From the NCBI RefSeq assembly GCF_030815145.1, contig NZ_JAUSWJ010000001.1, positions 1,612,001 through 1,676,000 on the forward strand: a DNA stretch of 64,000 nt, given 5' to 3'. The stretch's first letter is position 1. Each line of letters starts with the position of its first letter. The translations under genes and the position numbers were made by a program. Of this stretch, positions 18,351-26,101 are shown in pieces. Source of the DNA: Kaistia geumhonensis. Lineage in GTDB: Bacteria > Pseudomonadota > Alphaproteobacteria > Rhizobiales > Kaistiaceae. The notes under the pieces are model-generated. The model had not been told where the DNA came from. It saw only the letters and a program-made list of their open reading frames with translations, and searched no databases.

Positions 18351-18949
18351 CAGCCGGCCTCCACGATGCGTGTTGTGCGGGGCAGCGCCGCCACCGCCTC
18401 GGGCGCGACCAGGACGAGATCGACGCCGCGCGGGAACAGCGCGCGGTTCTCCGCGAGCTCGGCCGTGAGGCGGGCGGGCCATGGCGCGACGCCGAGCCGC
18501 CGCTCGCCGTCGATGCCCGGCCCTGCGAGGCGGAGTGCGCCGCTCGCGGAGAGCGCCGAGACGCATGCGACGATCGTCGTCGAGCGGTCGGGATAGGCGT
18601 CGTCGCCGACGGAGAAGCTGCCGAGCGGCGGCAGCGCATCGAGGTCGGAGACGAGCGCGAAGGCGGCTTCCTTCGGATCGGCCGTGAGCCGCGCCCCGGT
18701 GTGGAAGGTGAGATAGGCGGCGACCGATCGATCGGCGGCGAGCGGCGGATCGAGCCAGACCGCCGTCTCGTGGTCGGTGAGCGCCAGCGCGGCGGCGGCG
18801 AGGCCGGCGGCAAGCCCGGCAGGCGGAACGAGGCGTGCCCCGAGGCGCTGCACCCGGCCCGGCCGTGCGAAGGCGTCCATCAGCGTTCGGAATGTCGACT
18901 GGGCATCGAGCACGGGATCGGCGAAGCCGGTGCTGTCGGCTGCGAGCAT
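18350..18949 (-). CDS. phnH: C-P lyase core subunit PhnH
   Basis: Core subunit of the C-P lyase complex, 199 aa. It starts MLAADSTGFADPVLDAQSTF and continues FRTLMDAFARPGRVQRL, the conserved PhnH N-terminus. A short 2-bp gap follows phnG and its stop overlaps the phnI start. PhnH has no known separate catalysis; it is structural or PLP-transferase-fold-like within the core. Confidence 0.94.
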   Translation of the reverse strand: MLAADSTGFADPVLDAQSTFRTLMDAFARPGRVQRLGARLVPPAGLAAGLAAAALALTDHETAVWLDPPLAADRSVAAYLTFHTGARLTADPKEAAFALVSDLDALPPLGSFSVGDDAYPDRSTTIVACVSALSASGALRLAGPGIDGERRLGVAPWPARLTAELAENRALFPRGVDLVLVAPEAVAALPRTTRIVEAG

Positions 18950-18951
18950 CG

Positions 18952-19494
18952 TCAGTCCTCCCCGCGGACCATGGTGAAGAAGTCGACGCGCGTCGCGGCG
19001 ACGCGGCGCGCCTTCGTCTCGGCCTCGGCTGCGATGCGCGCCCGGACGGGCTCCAGCGCCGCCTCGACCGCGTCGCGCTCCACGCCCTGCCAGAGCCCGT
19101 CGAGAATGGCGGCGAGCCGCGCCTTCGCCGCGTCGCGGCCGAGCTGATAGGCAAAGCCGGTGCGGCCGTCCTCGAGGCGGATCGCCGCCCGCGTGACCGT
19201 CGCCTCGCCGAGATTGAACGGCCTTCCGTCGCCGCCGGCCCGGCCGCGCAGCATCACGAGCCCGCTCTCCGGCACGCGGATATCGCTCGCCGCCGGCACG
19301 GGGCCGAGCGCGGCCAGCGCCGCTTCGAGTTCCTCGCGGTGCGCCACGGCCGTCGCGGCCATCAGCGCCTGCCGCGCGGCGATCCCGCCGGCCGCCGATC
19401 CGGACTGGACTTCCGCATGAGGCGGCGACCCGCCCCCGCCCTGTCCCTGCCCGCCCGTCGCTCCGACGGACCGGATGCCGCCCTGCTCGGTCAT
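18952..19494 (-). CDS. phnG: C-P lyase core subunit PhnG
   Basis: First gene of the core operon, 180 aa from the ATG at 19494. The conserved part begins near residue 40 (ARQALMAATAVAHREELEAA) and includes FNLGEATVTRAAIRLEDGRT. The first 38 residues are Gly/Gln-rich and not part of the usual roughly 150-aa family, so the true start could be internal. The promoter must lie in the short phnG-phnF gap that holds the PhnF operator. Confidence 0.92.
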   Translation of the reverse strand: MTEQGGIRSVGATGGQGQGGGGSPPHAEVQSGSAAGGIAARQALMAATAVAHREELEAALAALGPVPAASDIRVPESGLVMLRGRAGGDGRPFNLGEATVTRAAIRLEDGRTGFAYQLGRDAAKARLAAILDGLWQGVERDAVEAALEPVRARIAAEAETKARRVAATRVDFFTMVRGED

Positions 19495-19521
19495 GATCTC
19501 ACTCGCCGCTTCCGCTTCGAT

Positions 19522-19541
19522 TTGTCTAATGGTATAGACAA
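19522..19541. promoter_or_regulatory. PhnF operator (inverted repeat) between phnG and phnF
   Basis: TTGTCTA (19522-19528) and TAGACAA (19535-19541) form a perfect 7-bp inverted repeat with a 6-nt spacer. The right half reads GGTATAGACAA and agrees with the TGGTATAGACCA type of site known for PhnF regulators. It sits 28 bp before phnG and 4 bp before the first phnF ATG, so PhnF probably represses both directions. Confidence 0.75.
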
Positions 19542-19545
19542 CTCC

Positions 19546-20361
19546 ATGAGCCAGTCCAGTGACGATTTCATGACGGAAGCCGCCAGCGAGGCCGACCATC
19601 GCGCCGGCGAGACCGACACCTCGCCCTCCGTCGCGCCCGCCGGTCTTTCCCGCGGCGGCGGCATCGCCGCCTGGCGGCAGATCGCCGACGAACTCGCCGC
19701 CGAGATCGGCGCCGGCCGCCTTGCCTCGGGCACGCAACTGCCGACCGAGAGCCAGCTGGCGCTGCGCTTCGGGGTCAACCGCCACACGGTGCGGCGCGGC
19801 CTCGCCGAGCTCGCGCAGCGCGGGCTGGTGCGGGCGACGCAGGGACGCGGCACATTCGTCGAGGCGCAGCCGATCCGCTATCCGATCGGCCCGCGCACCC
19901 GCTTCTCCGAGATCGTCTCGCAAGCCGGCCGCGAGGCCGGGGGCAGGCTGCTCGCCGCCGCGACCCTCGCCGCCGATGCCCGCATCGCCTCGAGCCTCGG
20001 CCTTGCCGAGGGCGCGCCCGTCATCCGCCTCGATACGCTGCGCTTTGCCGACGGCACGCCGATCTCGTTCGGCAGCGGCTATTTCCCGCTGCCCCGATTC
20101 GCGCATCTCGCCGATGCCTACCGCGCCGAGGGCGCCATCACGCCGGCGCTCGCCGCCTGCGGCGTCGCCGATTACCGCCGCCTCGAGACACGCATTTCCG
20201 CCCGCCCCGCCGCCGCCGAGGAAGCCGCGCTGCTCGATCTCGCGCCCGGCCGGCTGCTGCTCGTGGTCGACAGCGTCAATGTCGACGAGAGCGGCCGGCG
20301 CATCCAGTACACGCACGCGCAGTTCTCCGCCGACCGGACGGAGCTCGTCGTCGAAAGCTGA
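19546..20361 (+). CDS. phnF: Phosphonate operon GntR/HutC regulator PhnF
   Basis: About 271 aa. A GntR-type winged helix is seen at about residues 40-105 (AAWRQIADELAAEIGAGRLA, LPTESQLALRFGVNRHTVRR, RATQGRGTFV), followed by a UTRA ligand domain. The first ATG (19546) is used; a second at 19570 is possible because the first sits only 4 bp from the operator. It is divergent from phnG and convergent with phnE2. Confidence 0.93.
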   Translation: MSQSSDDFMTEAASEADHRAGETDTSPSVAPAGLSRGGGIAAWRQIADELAAEIGAGRLASGTQLPTESQLALRFGVNRHTVRRGLAELAQRGLVRATQGRGTFVEAQPIRYPIGPRTRFSEIVSQAGREAGGRLLAAATLAADARIASSLGLAEGAPVIRLDTLRFADGTPISFGSGYFPLPRFAHLADAYRAEGAITPALAACGVADYRRLETRISARPAAAEEAALLDLAPGRLLLVVDSVNVDESGRRIQYTHAQFSADRTELVVES

Positions 20362-20393
20362 CGGCCGGAGAGCTGGCGGCCCGACCGTCAGCT
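20356..20393. terminator. Putative bidirectional terminator between phnF and phnE2
   Basis: A perfect 9-bp inverted repeat, AGCTGACGG (20356-20364) and CCGTCAGCT (20385-20393), covers the stop codons of both convergent genes. The loop is 20 nt and GC-rich. No long T-run follows, so efficiency is uncertain. Confidence 0.5.
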
Positions 20394-21266
20394 GATCTTC
20401 TGCTTGCCGATGATCGCCATGCGCAGGCGCGTCGAGATGAAGTCGATGATCGCGACCGTGACGAGGATCATCAGGATCAGGAAGGCGACCTGCTTCAGTT
20501 CGAGCACGCGGATGAGCTCGGTCAGGTAGATGCCGACGCCGCCGGCCCCGACGATGCCGATGATGGTCGCCGAGCGGGTGTTGGATTCGAAATAGTAGAG
20601 CACCTGGCTGGCGATGACCGGCAGCACCCCCGGCACGAGGCCGAAGCGCACCTGATGCAGCTTCGAGCCGCCTGCGGCCGAGACGCCCTCCGAGGCCTTG
20701 CCGTCGGTCGCCTCGATCGCCTCGGAGAACAGCTTGCCGAACGAGCCGAAATCGGAGCAGGCGATGGCGAGCACGCCCGCGAAGGGTCCGAGGCCGACGA
20801 CGTTGATCCACATCAGCGCCCAGATGAGCGTGTCCACAGAGCGGATGACGTCGAAGGTTCGCCGCGTGCCGAAATGCACGAAGATGTTCGGGATGACGTT
20901 GCGGGCGGCGAGGAAGGCGACCGGGAAGGCCAGGATCGCGGCGGTCAGCGTGCCGAGAAAGGCGATGCCGAGCGTCTCGCCGAGCGCGATGGTGAAGGCC
21001 CAGGCGCGGCCTTCGGGGTCGGGCGGGATCATCAGCACGGCGAAGCGGCCGAGCCGCGACAGGCCGTTCAGGATGCGGACCAGCGAGAAGTCGAGCATGA
21101 CCATCGCGACGATCGCCACCGCCAGCATGGCGAGCGGGATCAGGATGGCGAGGGCGCGGTTCTTCGGCGAGGCGCGGAAGCCCCCCGGATGGCGCTGCTT
21201 CAGCCCGTCGAGATCGGCCCTGGCGGCGTCGCCGAGGCCGCGCGGATTGGCGGTGGCGTCGGTCAT
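20388..21266 (-). CDS. phnE: Phosphonate ABC transporter permease PhnE (second copy)
   Basis: Inner-membrane permease, about 292 aa, with six likely helices and a permease loop (EGVSAAGGSKLHQVRFGLVP) near residue 189. It starts at 21266, overlapping the upstream phnE by 4 nt (ATGA). Two PhnE-type permeases in tandem are usual in rhizobial phn operons and probably act as a heterodimer. The frame extends upstream without a supported start. Confidence 0.92.
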   Translation of the reverse strand: MTDATANPRGLGDAARADLDGLKQRHPGGFRASPKNRALAILIPLAMLAVAIVAMVMLDFSLVRILNGLSRLGRFAVLMIPPDPEGRAWAFTIALGETLGIAFLGTLTAAILAFPVAFLAARNVIPNIFVHFGTRRTFDVIRSVDTLIWALMWINVVGLGPFAGVLAIACSDFGSFGKLFSEAIEATDGKASEGVSAAGGSKLHQVRFGLVPGVLPVIASQVLYYFESNTRSATIIGIVGAGGVGIYLTELIRVLELKQVAFLILMILVTVAIIDFISTRLRMAIIGKQKIS

Positions 21267-22162
21267 CGCGCGCCCTCGAAGCCGATCAGGCGGTGGCGGA
21301 GCCGCTCGGTGAGCATGTCGATGATGATCACCGTGGCGATGATCATCAGCAGGATGGCGCTGACGTCGGAATAATAGAAGTTGCGGATCGCGACCAGGAA
21401 CTCCTGGCCGATGCCGCCGGCGCCCACGAAGCCCATGACGCCGGCGCCGCGGACATTGATCTCGAAGCGCAGCAGCGCGTATGAGGCGAAGCCGGGCGCC
21501 ACCTGCGGCAGCACCGCGTAGCGCACGGTCTGGATCCACGAGGCGCCGGTGGCGCGCATGCCCTCGACCGGCTTCATGTCGATGTTCTCGACCACTTCGG
21601 CGAACAGCTTGCCGAGCGCGCCCGTGGTGTGGATCGCCAGCGCGAACACGCCCGCCATCGGGCCGAGGCCGAAGGCGATGACGAAGATCAGCGCGAAGAC
21701 GATGTCGGGGACGGTGCGGCAGAACTCGAGCAGCCGGCGCGTCACGATGCGCGAGCCGCGGCCGAGCGCGATATTGGCGGAGGCGAAGAAGCAGAGCGCG
21801 ACGGCGCCGAGCGCGCCCATCAGCGTGCCGAGATAGGCGATGAGGATGGTCTGGCCGAGCAGCGCCAGCCAGCCGGGGAAGTTCCAGTACCAGGCCCTCA
21901 GGTCGGCGACCGGATTGCCGGAGGAAAAGTCCGGAATGGTGCGGGAGATGAAGCTGCCGAAATTGCCGATATTGGCGAAGAGCGTCAGCGGCCGGACATG
22001 GGCGAGATAGCCGCTCACCAGCGCGAGGACGACGATCGCGACCAGGACGGCGAGACCGCGCAGCCGCCGCGCGGCGACGGCCGAGGCATAGGCCTCGGCG
22101 AGGGCGCGGGCCTGCGGCTCGGGAAGGACGGGAACGGCTGTCGCCAAGGGCGTCGCTCTCAA
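21263..22162 (-). CDS. phnE: Phosphonate ABC transporter permease PhnE (first copy), non-ATG start
   Basis: Inner-membrane permease of about 299 aa with a long first helix (about residues 36-54) and the permease loop EGMRATGASWIQTVRYAVLP. No in-frame ATG occurs before the first helix. The reading frame opens with TTG at 22162 or, five codons later, TTG at 22147. The sequence upstream is pyrimidine-rich and lacks a Shine-Dalgarno, being the tail of a terminator. Expression may be low or depend on readthrough. Confidence 0.88.
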   Translation of the reverse strand: MRATPLATAVPVLPEPQARALAEAYASAVAARRLRGLAVLVAIVVLALVSGYLAHVRPLTLFANIGNFGSFISRTIPDFSSGNPVADLRAWYWNFPGWLALLGQTILIAYLGTLMGALGAVALCFFASANIALGRGSRIVTRRLLEFCRTVPDIVFALIFVIAFGLGPMAGVFALAIHTTGALGKLFAEVVENIDMKPVEGMRATGASWIQTVRYAVLPQVAPGFASYALLRFEINVRGAGVMGFVGAGGIGQEFLVAIRNFYYSDVSAILLMIIATVIIIDMLTERLRHRLIGFEGAR

Positions 22163-22163
22163 C

Positions 22164-22202
22164 GGAAAAAGAGGAAGGGGCGGCCCGCTGCCGGACCGCC
22201 CC
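22164..22202 (-). terminator. Rho-independent-type terminator or attenuator between phnD and phnE
   Basis: Read on the minus strand, GGGGCGG (22202-22196) pairs with CCGCCCC (22183-22177) across a 12-nt loop, then TTCCTCTTTTT follows. This is the classic stem plus T-run and lies 19 bp after the phnD stop. It should reduce permease expression relative to the binding protein. Confidence 0.7.
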
Positions 22203-22220
22203 AGGAAGCGAAGCTCCGGA

Positions 22221-23156
22221 TCAGGAGCCCTTCTTGCGCTGCTCGTCGTTGAACTTCACCATCTCGACAACCGGCTGGTAGTCGGCGGCCGAGATCGCGG
22301 CGAACTCGATGTCCTTGCCGTCCGAGAGACCGTCGAACGCGGCCTTGTCCTTCTCCGGCATCTCGAGGAAGGCGGTCTTGATCTTTTCCTTGAGGTCGGC
22401 CGGCAGCGAGGCGAGCACCGAATACGGGCCCTCCGGCAGGAAGTCCGACTTGAAGACGATGCGGAAGTCTTCCTTCTTCATCGGATTGCCGTCGGCGTCC
22501 TTGAGCACGCCCTTGGTGATCATGCGCGTCAGGTTGGAATCGTCTTCCGAATTCCAGGAATTGGCGGCGGCGTCGACGGTACCCTGCGCCAGTGCCAGCA
22601 CGGCGTTGTCATGGCTGCCCGCGAAGACCGCCTCGCCGAAGAACGTGTCGACGTCCTTGCCGTCGCGATGCAGGAAGAAGCGCGGCGCGTTGTTGCCCGA
22701 GGTCGAATTCGGGTCGACGAGGGCGAGCTTCTTGCCCTTGAGGTCGTCGATCGACTTGTAGGGGCCGTTGGCCAGCGTGTAGATGACCGAATAATAGCCC
22801 GTCAGGCCGTTGGAATGACGCGAGACAGCGACCGGCTCGGTCTCGACGCCGGTGAGCACGGCGCGGGCATAGGACGCGGGGCCGTAGAAGGCGATCTGCG
22901 CGTTGCCGGCGCGCTGCGCCTCGATGACGGCGGCGTAGTCGGTCGCGACGGCGAGCTTCACCGGAACGCCCAGCTCCTTCGACAGATAGGCCGTCAGCGG
23001 CTGGTAGCGGTCGGTCGTCGTCGAGGCGTTCTCGGCCGGGATGACGGCGAGCGTCAGCTCGGGATACTGCGCCTTCCAGTCGTCGGCAGCGTGCGCGACG
23101 CCGGCGAGCGCGAGGCTCGCAAGGGCGGCGCCGAAAAGGGTGCGGCGGTTCAGCAT
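22221..23156 (-). CDS. phnD: Phosphonate ABC transporter substrate-binding protein PhnD
   Basis: Periplasmic binding protein, 311 aa. A signal peptide (MLNRRTLFGAALASLALAGV, then AHA) ends at about residue 23. The PhnD family segments QIAFYGPASYARA, LVDPNSTSGNNAPRFF and AGSHDNAVLALAQGTVDAA are present; the latter two line the phosphonate pocket. The ATG at 23156 is clear. It lies 53 bp downstream of phnC. Confidence 0.95.
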   Translation of the reverse strand: MLNRRTLFGAALASLALAGVAHAADDWKAQYPELTLAVIPAENASTTTDRYQPLTAYLSKELGVPVKLAVATDYAAVIEAQRAGNAQIAFYGPASYARAVLTGVETEPVAVSRHSNGLTGYYSVIYTLANGPYKSIDDLKGKKLALVDPNSTSGNNAPRFFLHRDGKDVDTFFGEAVFAGSHDNAVLALAQGTVDAAANSWNSEDDSNLTRMITKGVLKDADGNPMKKEDFRIVFKSDFLPEGPYSVLASLPADLKEKIKTAFLEMPEKDKAAFDGLSDGKDIEFAAISAADYQPVVEMVKFNDEQRKKGS

Positions 23157-23209
23157 GGGACGTCTCCGTGAGGCTGTTGGCGCGAAAGGGCGCCGGTTGG
23201 AACGGGAGT

Positions 23210-24022
23210 TCAGATCAGGGCGGCGGCAGGCGCGCCGATGAGACCCGCCCTCGGTTCGGGCGCCGGCGCATGGCCGAGCGCCTCGCCGGCTTCGAGGCCG
23301 TAGAGGTCGCGGGCGACATCTTCGGTGAGCATCTGCGGCGCCCCGTCGAAGACGACGCGGCCGGCCGACATGCCGATCAGGCGGTCGCAATAGCCGCGCG
23401 CGAGATCGAGCGAATGCAGGTTGCAGACGACCGTGATGCCGTAGTGGCGATTGATGCGCAGCAGCGCATCCATCACGACCTTGGTGTTGCGCGGATCGAG
23501 CGAGGCGATCGGCTCGTCGGCCAGGATCGCATCCGGCTCCTGGACGAGGGCGCGGGCGATGGCGACGCGCTGCTGCTGGCCGCCGGAAAGGCTGTCGGCG
23601 CGCTGGGCGGCGAGCTGCGCGATGTCGAACTGCTCGAGCGCCGCGAGCGCGATCGCGCGGTCCTCCTCGCTCCAGAGGCGGAGCAGCGAGCGGGCCGTCG
23701 GCACCTTGGAAAGGCGGCCCATCAGCACATTGGTCAGCACGTCGAGACGGCCGACGAGATTGAACTGCTGGAAGATCATGGCGCAGCGGGCGCGCCAGTC
23801 GCGCAGCGCCTTGCCGTCGAGCCGCGTCACGTCGACATCGCCGAAGCGGATCGAGCCCGAGGTCGGGTCGACGAGGCGGTTGACCATGCGCAGCAGCGTC
23901 GATTTGCCGGCGCCAGACCGGCCGATCACGCCGACGAAGGAGCCGGCCGGAATGGAGAGGCTCACTCCCGCGACGGCGGTCTTGTTGTTGAACTGACGCG
24001 AGACATCGTCCAGCACGAGCAT
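23210..24022 (-). CDS. phnC: Phosphonate ABC transporter ATP-binding protein PhnC
   Basis: ATPase of the phosphonate importer, about 270 aa. Walker A ([12 protein letters not shown]) is near residues 34-45, the signature [15 protein letters not shown] near 141-155 and Walker B (AILADEP) near 163-169. The ATG at 24022 has AGGAG 7 nt upstream and is chosen over a TTG two codons earlier. It is the first gene of phnCDE1E2, transcribed away from the hexapeptide transferase gene. Confidence 0.95.
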   Translation of the reverse strand: MLVLDDVSRQFNNKTAVAGVSLSIPAGSFVGVIGRSGAGKSTLLRMVNRLVDPTSGSIRFGDVDVTRLDGKALRDWRARCAMIFQQFNLVGRLDVLTNVLMGRLSKVPTARSLLRLWSEEDRAIALAALEQFDIAQLAAQRADSLSGGQQQRVAIARALVQEPDAILADEPIASLDPRNTKVVMDALLRINRHYGITVVCNLHSLDLARGYCDRLIGMSAGRVVFDGAPQMLTEDVARDLYGLEAGEALGHAPAPEPRAGLIGAPAAALI

Positions 24023-24060
24023 CGGCAATCTCCTGGTTCCCGGGAGAGTGCTGGATGGCT

Positions 24061-24161
24061 GCGAAACTGGTGTGACAGCCGCGCACCGCGACCTCGGTCA
24101 CGGCAAGCATCGGACCGTTCTGCATCAAGCGGCTTTGCCGGCTTCGTCATCGCTGCGTCAT
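24061..24161. promoter_or_regulatory. Candidate Pho boxes in the divergent phnC/transferase promoter
   Basis: TCGTCAT (24144-24150) and GCGTCAT (24155-24161) are direct repeats with the 11-bp period of PhoB sites, pointing toward the transferase gene. On the other strand CTGTCAC (24078-24072), followed 11 bp later by the weaker GTTTCGC, points toward phnC. The matches to CTGTCAT-N4-CTGTCAT are partial. PhoB control is expected for phn genes but is not proven here. Confidence 0.45.
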
Positions 24162-24207
24162 GGGCCGGCGGCAGCCTTGCCGCGCCCTCCAGCCGCCGGA
24201 AAACACC

Positions 24208-24819
24208 ATGCGCCTTCGCGAGACCCCGACCATCGATCCGACGGCGCGCGTCGCCAATTGCGTGCTCGGCCGCTACACCGAGGTGGGCGCCGGATGCGAC
24301 CTCGCCGAGGTCGAGCTCGGCGACTATTCCTATATCTCGCGCTCGAGCGAGGCGATCTACACGACGATCGGCAAGTTCTGCTCCATCGCCGCCGACGTCC
24401 GCATCAATCCCGGCAACCACCCGCACTGGCGCGCCTCGCAATCGCACTTCACCTACCGCGCGTCCTATTATTTCGACGGCGAAGAAGACGAGACGGCGTT
24501 CTTCGACTGGCGGCGCGGCCAGCCGGTCACGATCGGCCATGACGTCTGGATCGGCCATGGCGTCGTGATCCTGCCCGGCGTCACGATCGGCACGGGCGCG
24601 ATCGTGGGCGCCGGCGCCGTCGTGCGAAAGGATGTCGGGGCCTACGAGATCGCGGTCGGCGTTCCTTCGCGGACGGTGAAGCGACGCTTCCCGGAAGCCG
24701 TCGCCGAACGGCTGCTCGCCCTTGCCTGGTGGGACTGGCCGCATGAGCGGCTGCACGCCGCGCTTCAGGATTTCCGCGCGCTCTCCGTCGAGGCCTTCCT
24801 CGAGCGGCACGGCGGCTGA
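24208..24819 (+). CDS. Phosphonate-locus hexapeptide-repeat transferase
   Basis: About 203 aa with a left-handed beta-helix pattern: IDPTARVANCVLGRYTEVGA at the start and IGHDVWIGHGVVILPGVTIG near residue 110. It resembles the chloramphenicol-acetyltransferase-like family that accompanies phn genes (remembered as TIGR03308). A probable acyltransferase; substrate unknown. The ATG at 24208 is chosen over an open frame from 24160. It shares the Pho-box region with phnC. Confidence 0.88.
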   Translation: MRLRETPTIDPTARVANCVLGRYTEVGAGCDLAEVELGDYSYISRSSEAIYTTIGKFCSIAADVRINPGNHPHWRASQSHFTYRASYYFDGEEDETAFFDWRRGQPVTIGHDVWIGHGVVILPGVTIGTGAIVGAGAVVRKDVGAYEIAVGVPSRTVKRRFPEAVAERLLALAWWDWPHERLHAALQDFRALSVEAFLERHGG

Positions 24820-24831
24820 GACGAAAATTAT

Positions 24832-24855
24832 CTGCAAATACCCCTCGATTTGCAG
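24832..24855. promoter_or_regulatory. Inverted repeat upstream of the acyltransferase gene
   Basis: CTGCAAAT (24832-24839) and ATTTGCAG (24848-24855) form a perfect 8-bp inverted repeat with an 8-nt loop, 12 bp after the transferase stop and 67 bp before the acyltransferase ATG. It is AT-rich against a GC-rich background. It could be an operator or a weak terminator. Confidence 0.4.
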
Positions 24856-24922
24856 GTATCGGCGCAAGGTTCCGGCAACAATCGCGGCTTCACAACGGGG
24901 CATCCTCCAAGACAGGGTCCCG

Positions 24923-26101
24923 ATGATGAAGACGGTCGGCAGTGTCCTCGATGCGAACAGGGGTGTCGGCCCGGGCTTCGGCCTGTTGCGGCTGATCCTC
25001 GCCGTGTCGGTGATCTTCGTCCATTGCTCGCTCGTCGATGGCGGGGCCAATGCCGAGGCCTGGTGGCCCTATGGCGCGCGCTGGGGGCTCGCCAACATGG
25101 CCGTGCCGGCCTTCTTCGTGCTCAGCGGCTTCCTCGTCGCCGGCAGCATGGCGCGCAGTCGCGTCGATACGTTCCTGGTCAACAGGGTCCTGCGCCTCGT
25201 GCCCGCGCTCGCCGTCCTGGTGGTCGTGACGGCGCTCGTCGTCGGTCCTCTGGTCACGTCGCTGTCGCCCGCCGCCTATTTCGGCGACCGCGGCTTCCTG
25301 ACCTTCTTCTTCAACGTGCTCGGCCGCCATCAGGACACGCTGCCCGGCGTGTTCGAGCAAAACCCGGAACACATCGTCAACGGGTCGCTCTGGACGCTCT
25401 CGCACGAGATGAGCTGCTACATCCTCCTGTGCTTGCTCACCGGCGCCGGCGTGTTCCGGCGGCGGGCGCTCGTGCTCGCCTTTGCCCTCGGCCTCTACGC
25501 CGCGGCCAACATCATCTGGCTCGCCGACCGCGCCGGCATCGCGCTGCCGCATCACGAACTGCTGACCTATGTCTTCGTCACGCGCGGCGCCGCCAAGCTC
25601 GTCCCCCTCTTCCTCGTCGGCGTGCTCGCCTGGCAATACCGCGCGTCGATCCCGCTGCACTGGCTCCCCGCGGTCCTGTCCGGAGCCGGCCTCGTGGCGG
25701 TCGCCATGGCCGGCGACCAGAGCTGGGCAGAGATGCCGCCGGTCTGGGTTCTGACCGCGCCGATGTTCGCCTATGTCGCGATCTATCTCGGTCTCGCGAA
25801 CTGGTTCGTCATCCCGCTTCTCGTCGGGGTCGACTACTCCTATGGCGTCTATCTCTACGGCTTCACGGTGCAGCAGACGCTGCTGCATCTGATGCCCGGC
25901 ATCGGCAATTACTGGCTGTTCTTCGCCATCAGCATCGTGCCGACCGTCATCCTGGCGATGCTCTCGTGGCACTTCGTGGAGAAGCCGGCGCTCGGCCTGC
26001 GCCACGCGCTGCAAGACCGGGTCGTCCGCCTCGTCGACGGGATCGCGGCCCTGCTTCCCGAGCGGCTGAGCGCCCGCCTCAGCCGCGCCGAGGCACGCTG
26101 A
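24923..26101 (+). CDS. Acyltransferase family 3 membrane protein
   Basis: About 392 aa, a multi-spanning acyltransferase (ExoZ/OafA-like) that O-acetylates surface polysaccharide. The family start is visible as GLLRLILAVSVIFVHCSLVD (around residue 20) with the conserved His, followed by PAFFVLSGFLVAGS near residue 60 and many hydrophobic helices up to about 360. The start uses ATGATG at 24923 or 24926. Its 3' end overlaps the convergent polymerase-like gene by 23 bp. Confidence 0.9.
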   Translation: MMKTVGSVLDANRGVGPGFGLLRLILAVSVIFVHCSLVDGGANAEAWWPYGARWGLANMAVPAFFVLSGFLVAGSMARSRVDTFLVNRVLRLVPALAVLVVVTALVVGPLVTSLSPAAYFGDRGFLTFFFNVLGRHQDTLPGVFEQNPEHIVNGSLWTLSHEMSCYILLCLLTGAGVFRRRALVLAFALGLYAAANIIWLADRAGIALPHHELLTYVFVTRGAAKLVPLFLVGVLAWQYRASIPLHWLPAVLSGAGLVAVAMAGDQSWAEMPPVWVLTAPMFAYVAIYLGLANWFVIPLLVGVDYSYGVYLYGFTVQQTLLHLMPGIGNYWLFFAISIVPTVILAMLSWHFVEKPALGLRHALQDRVVRLVDGIAALLPERLSARLSRAEAR

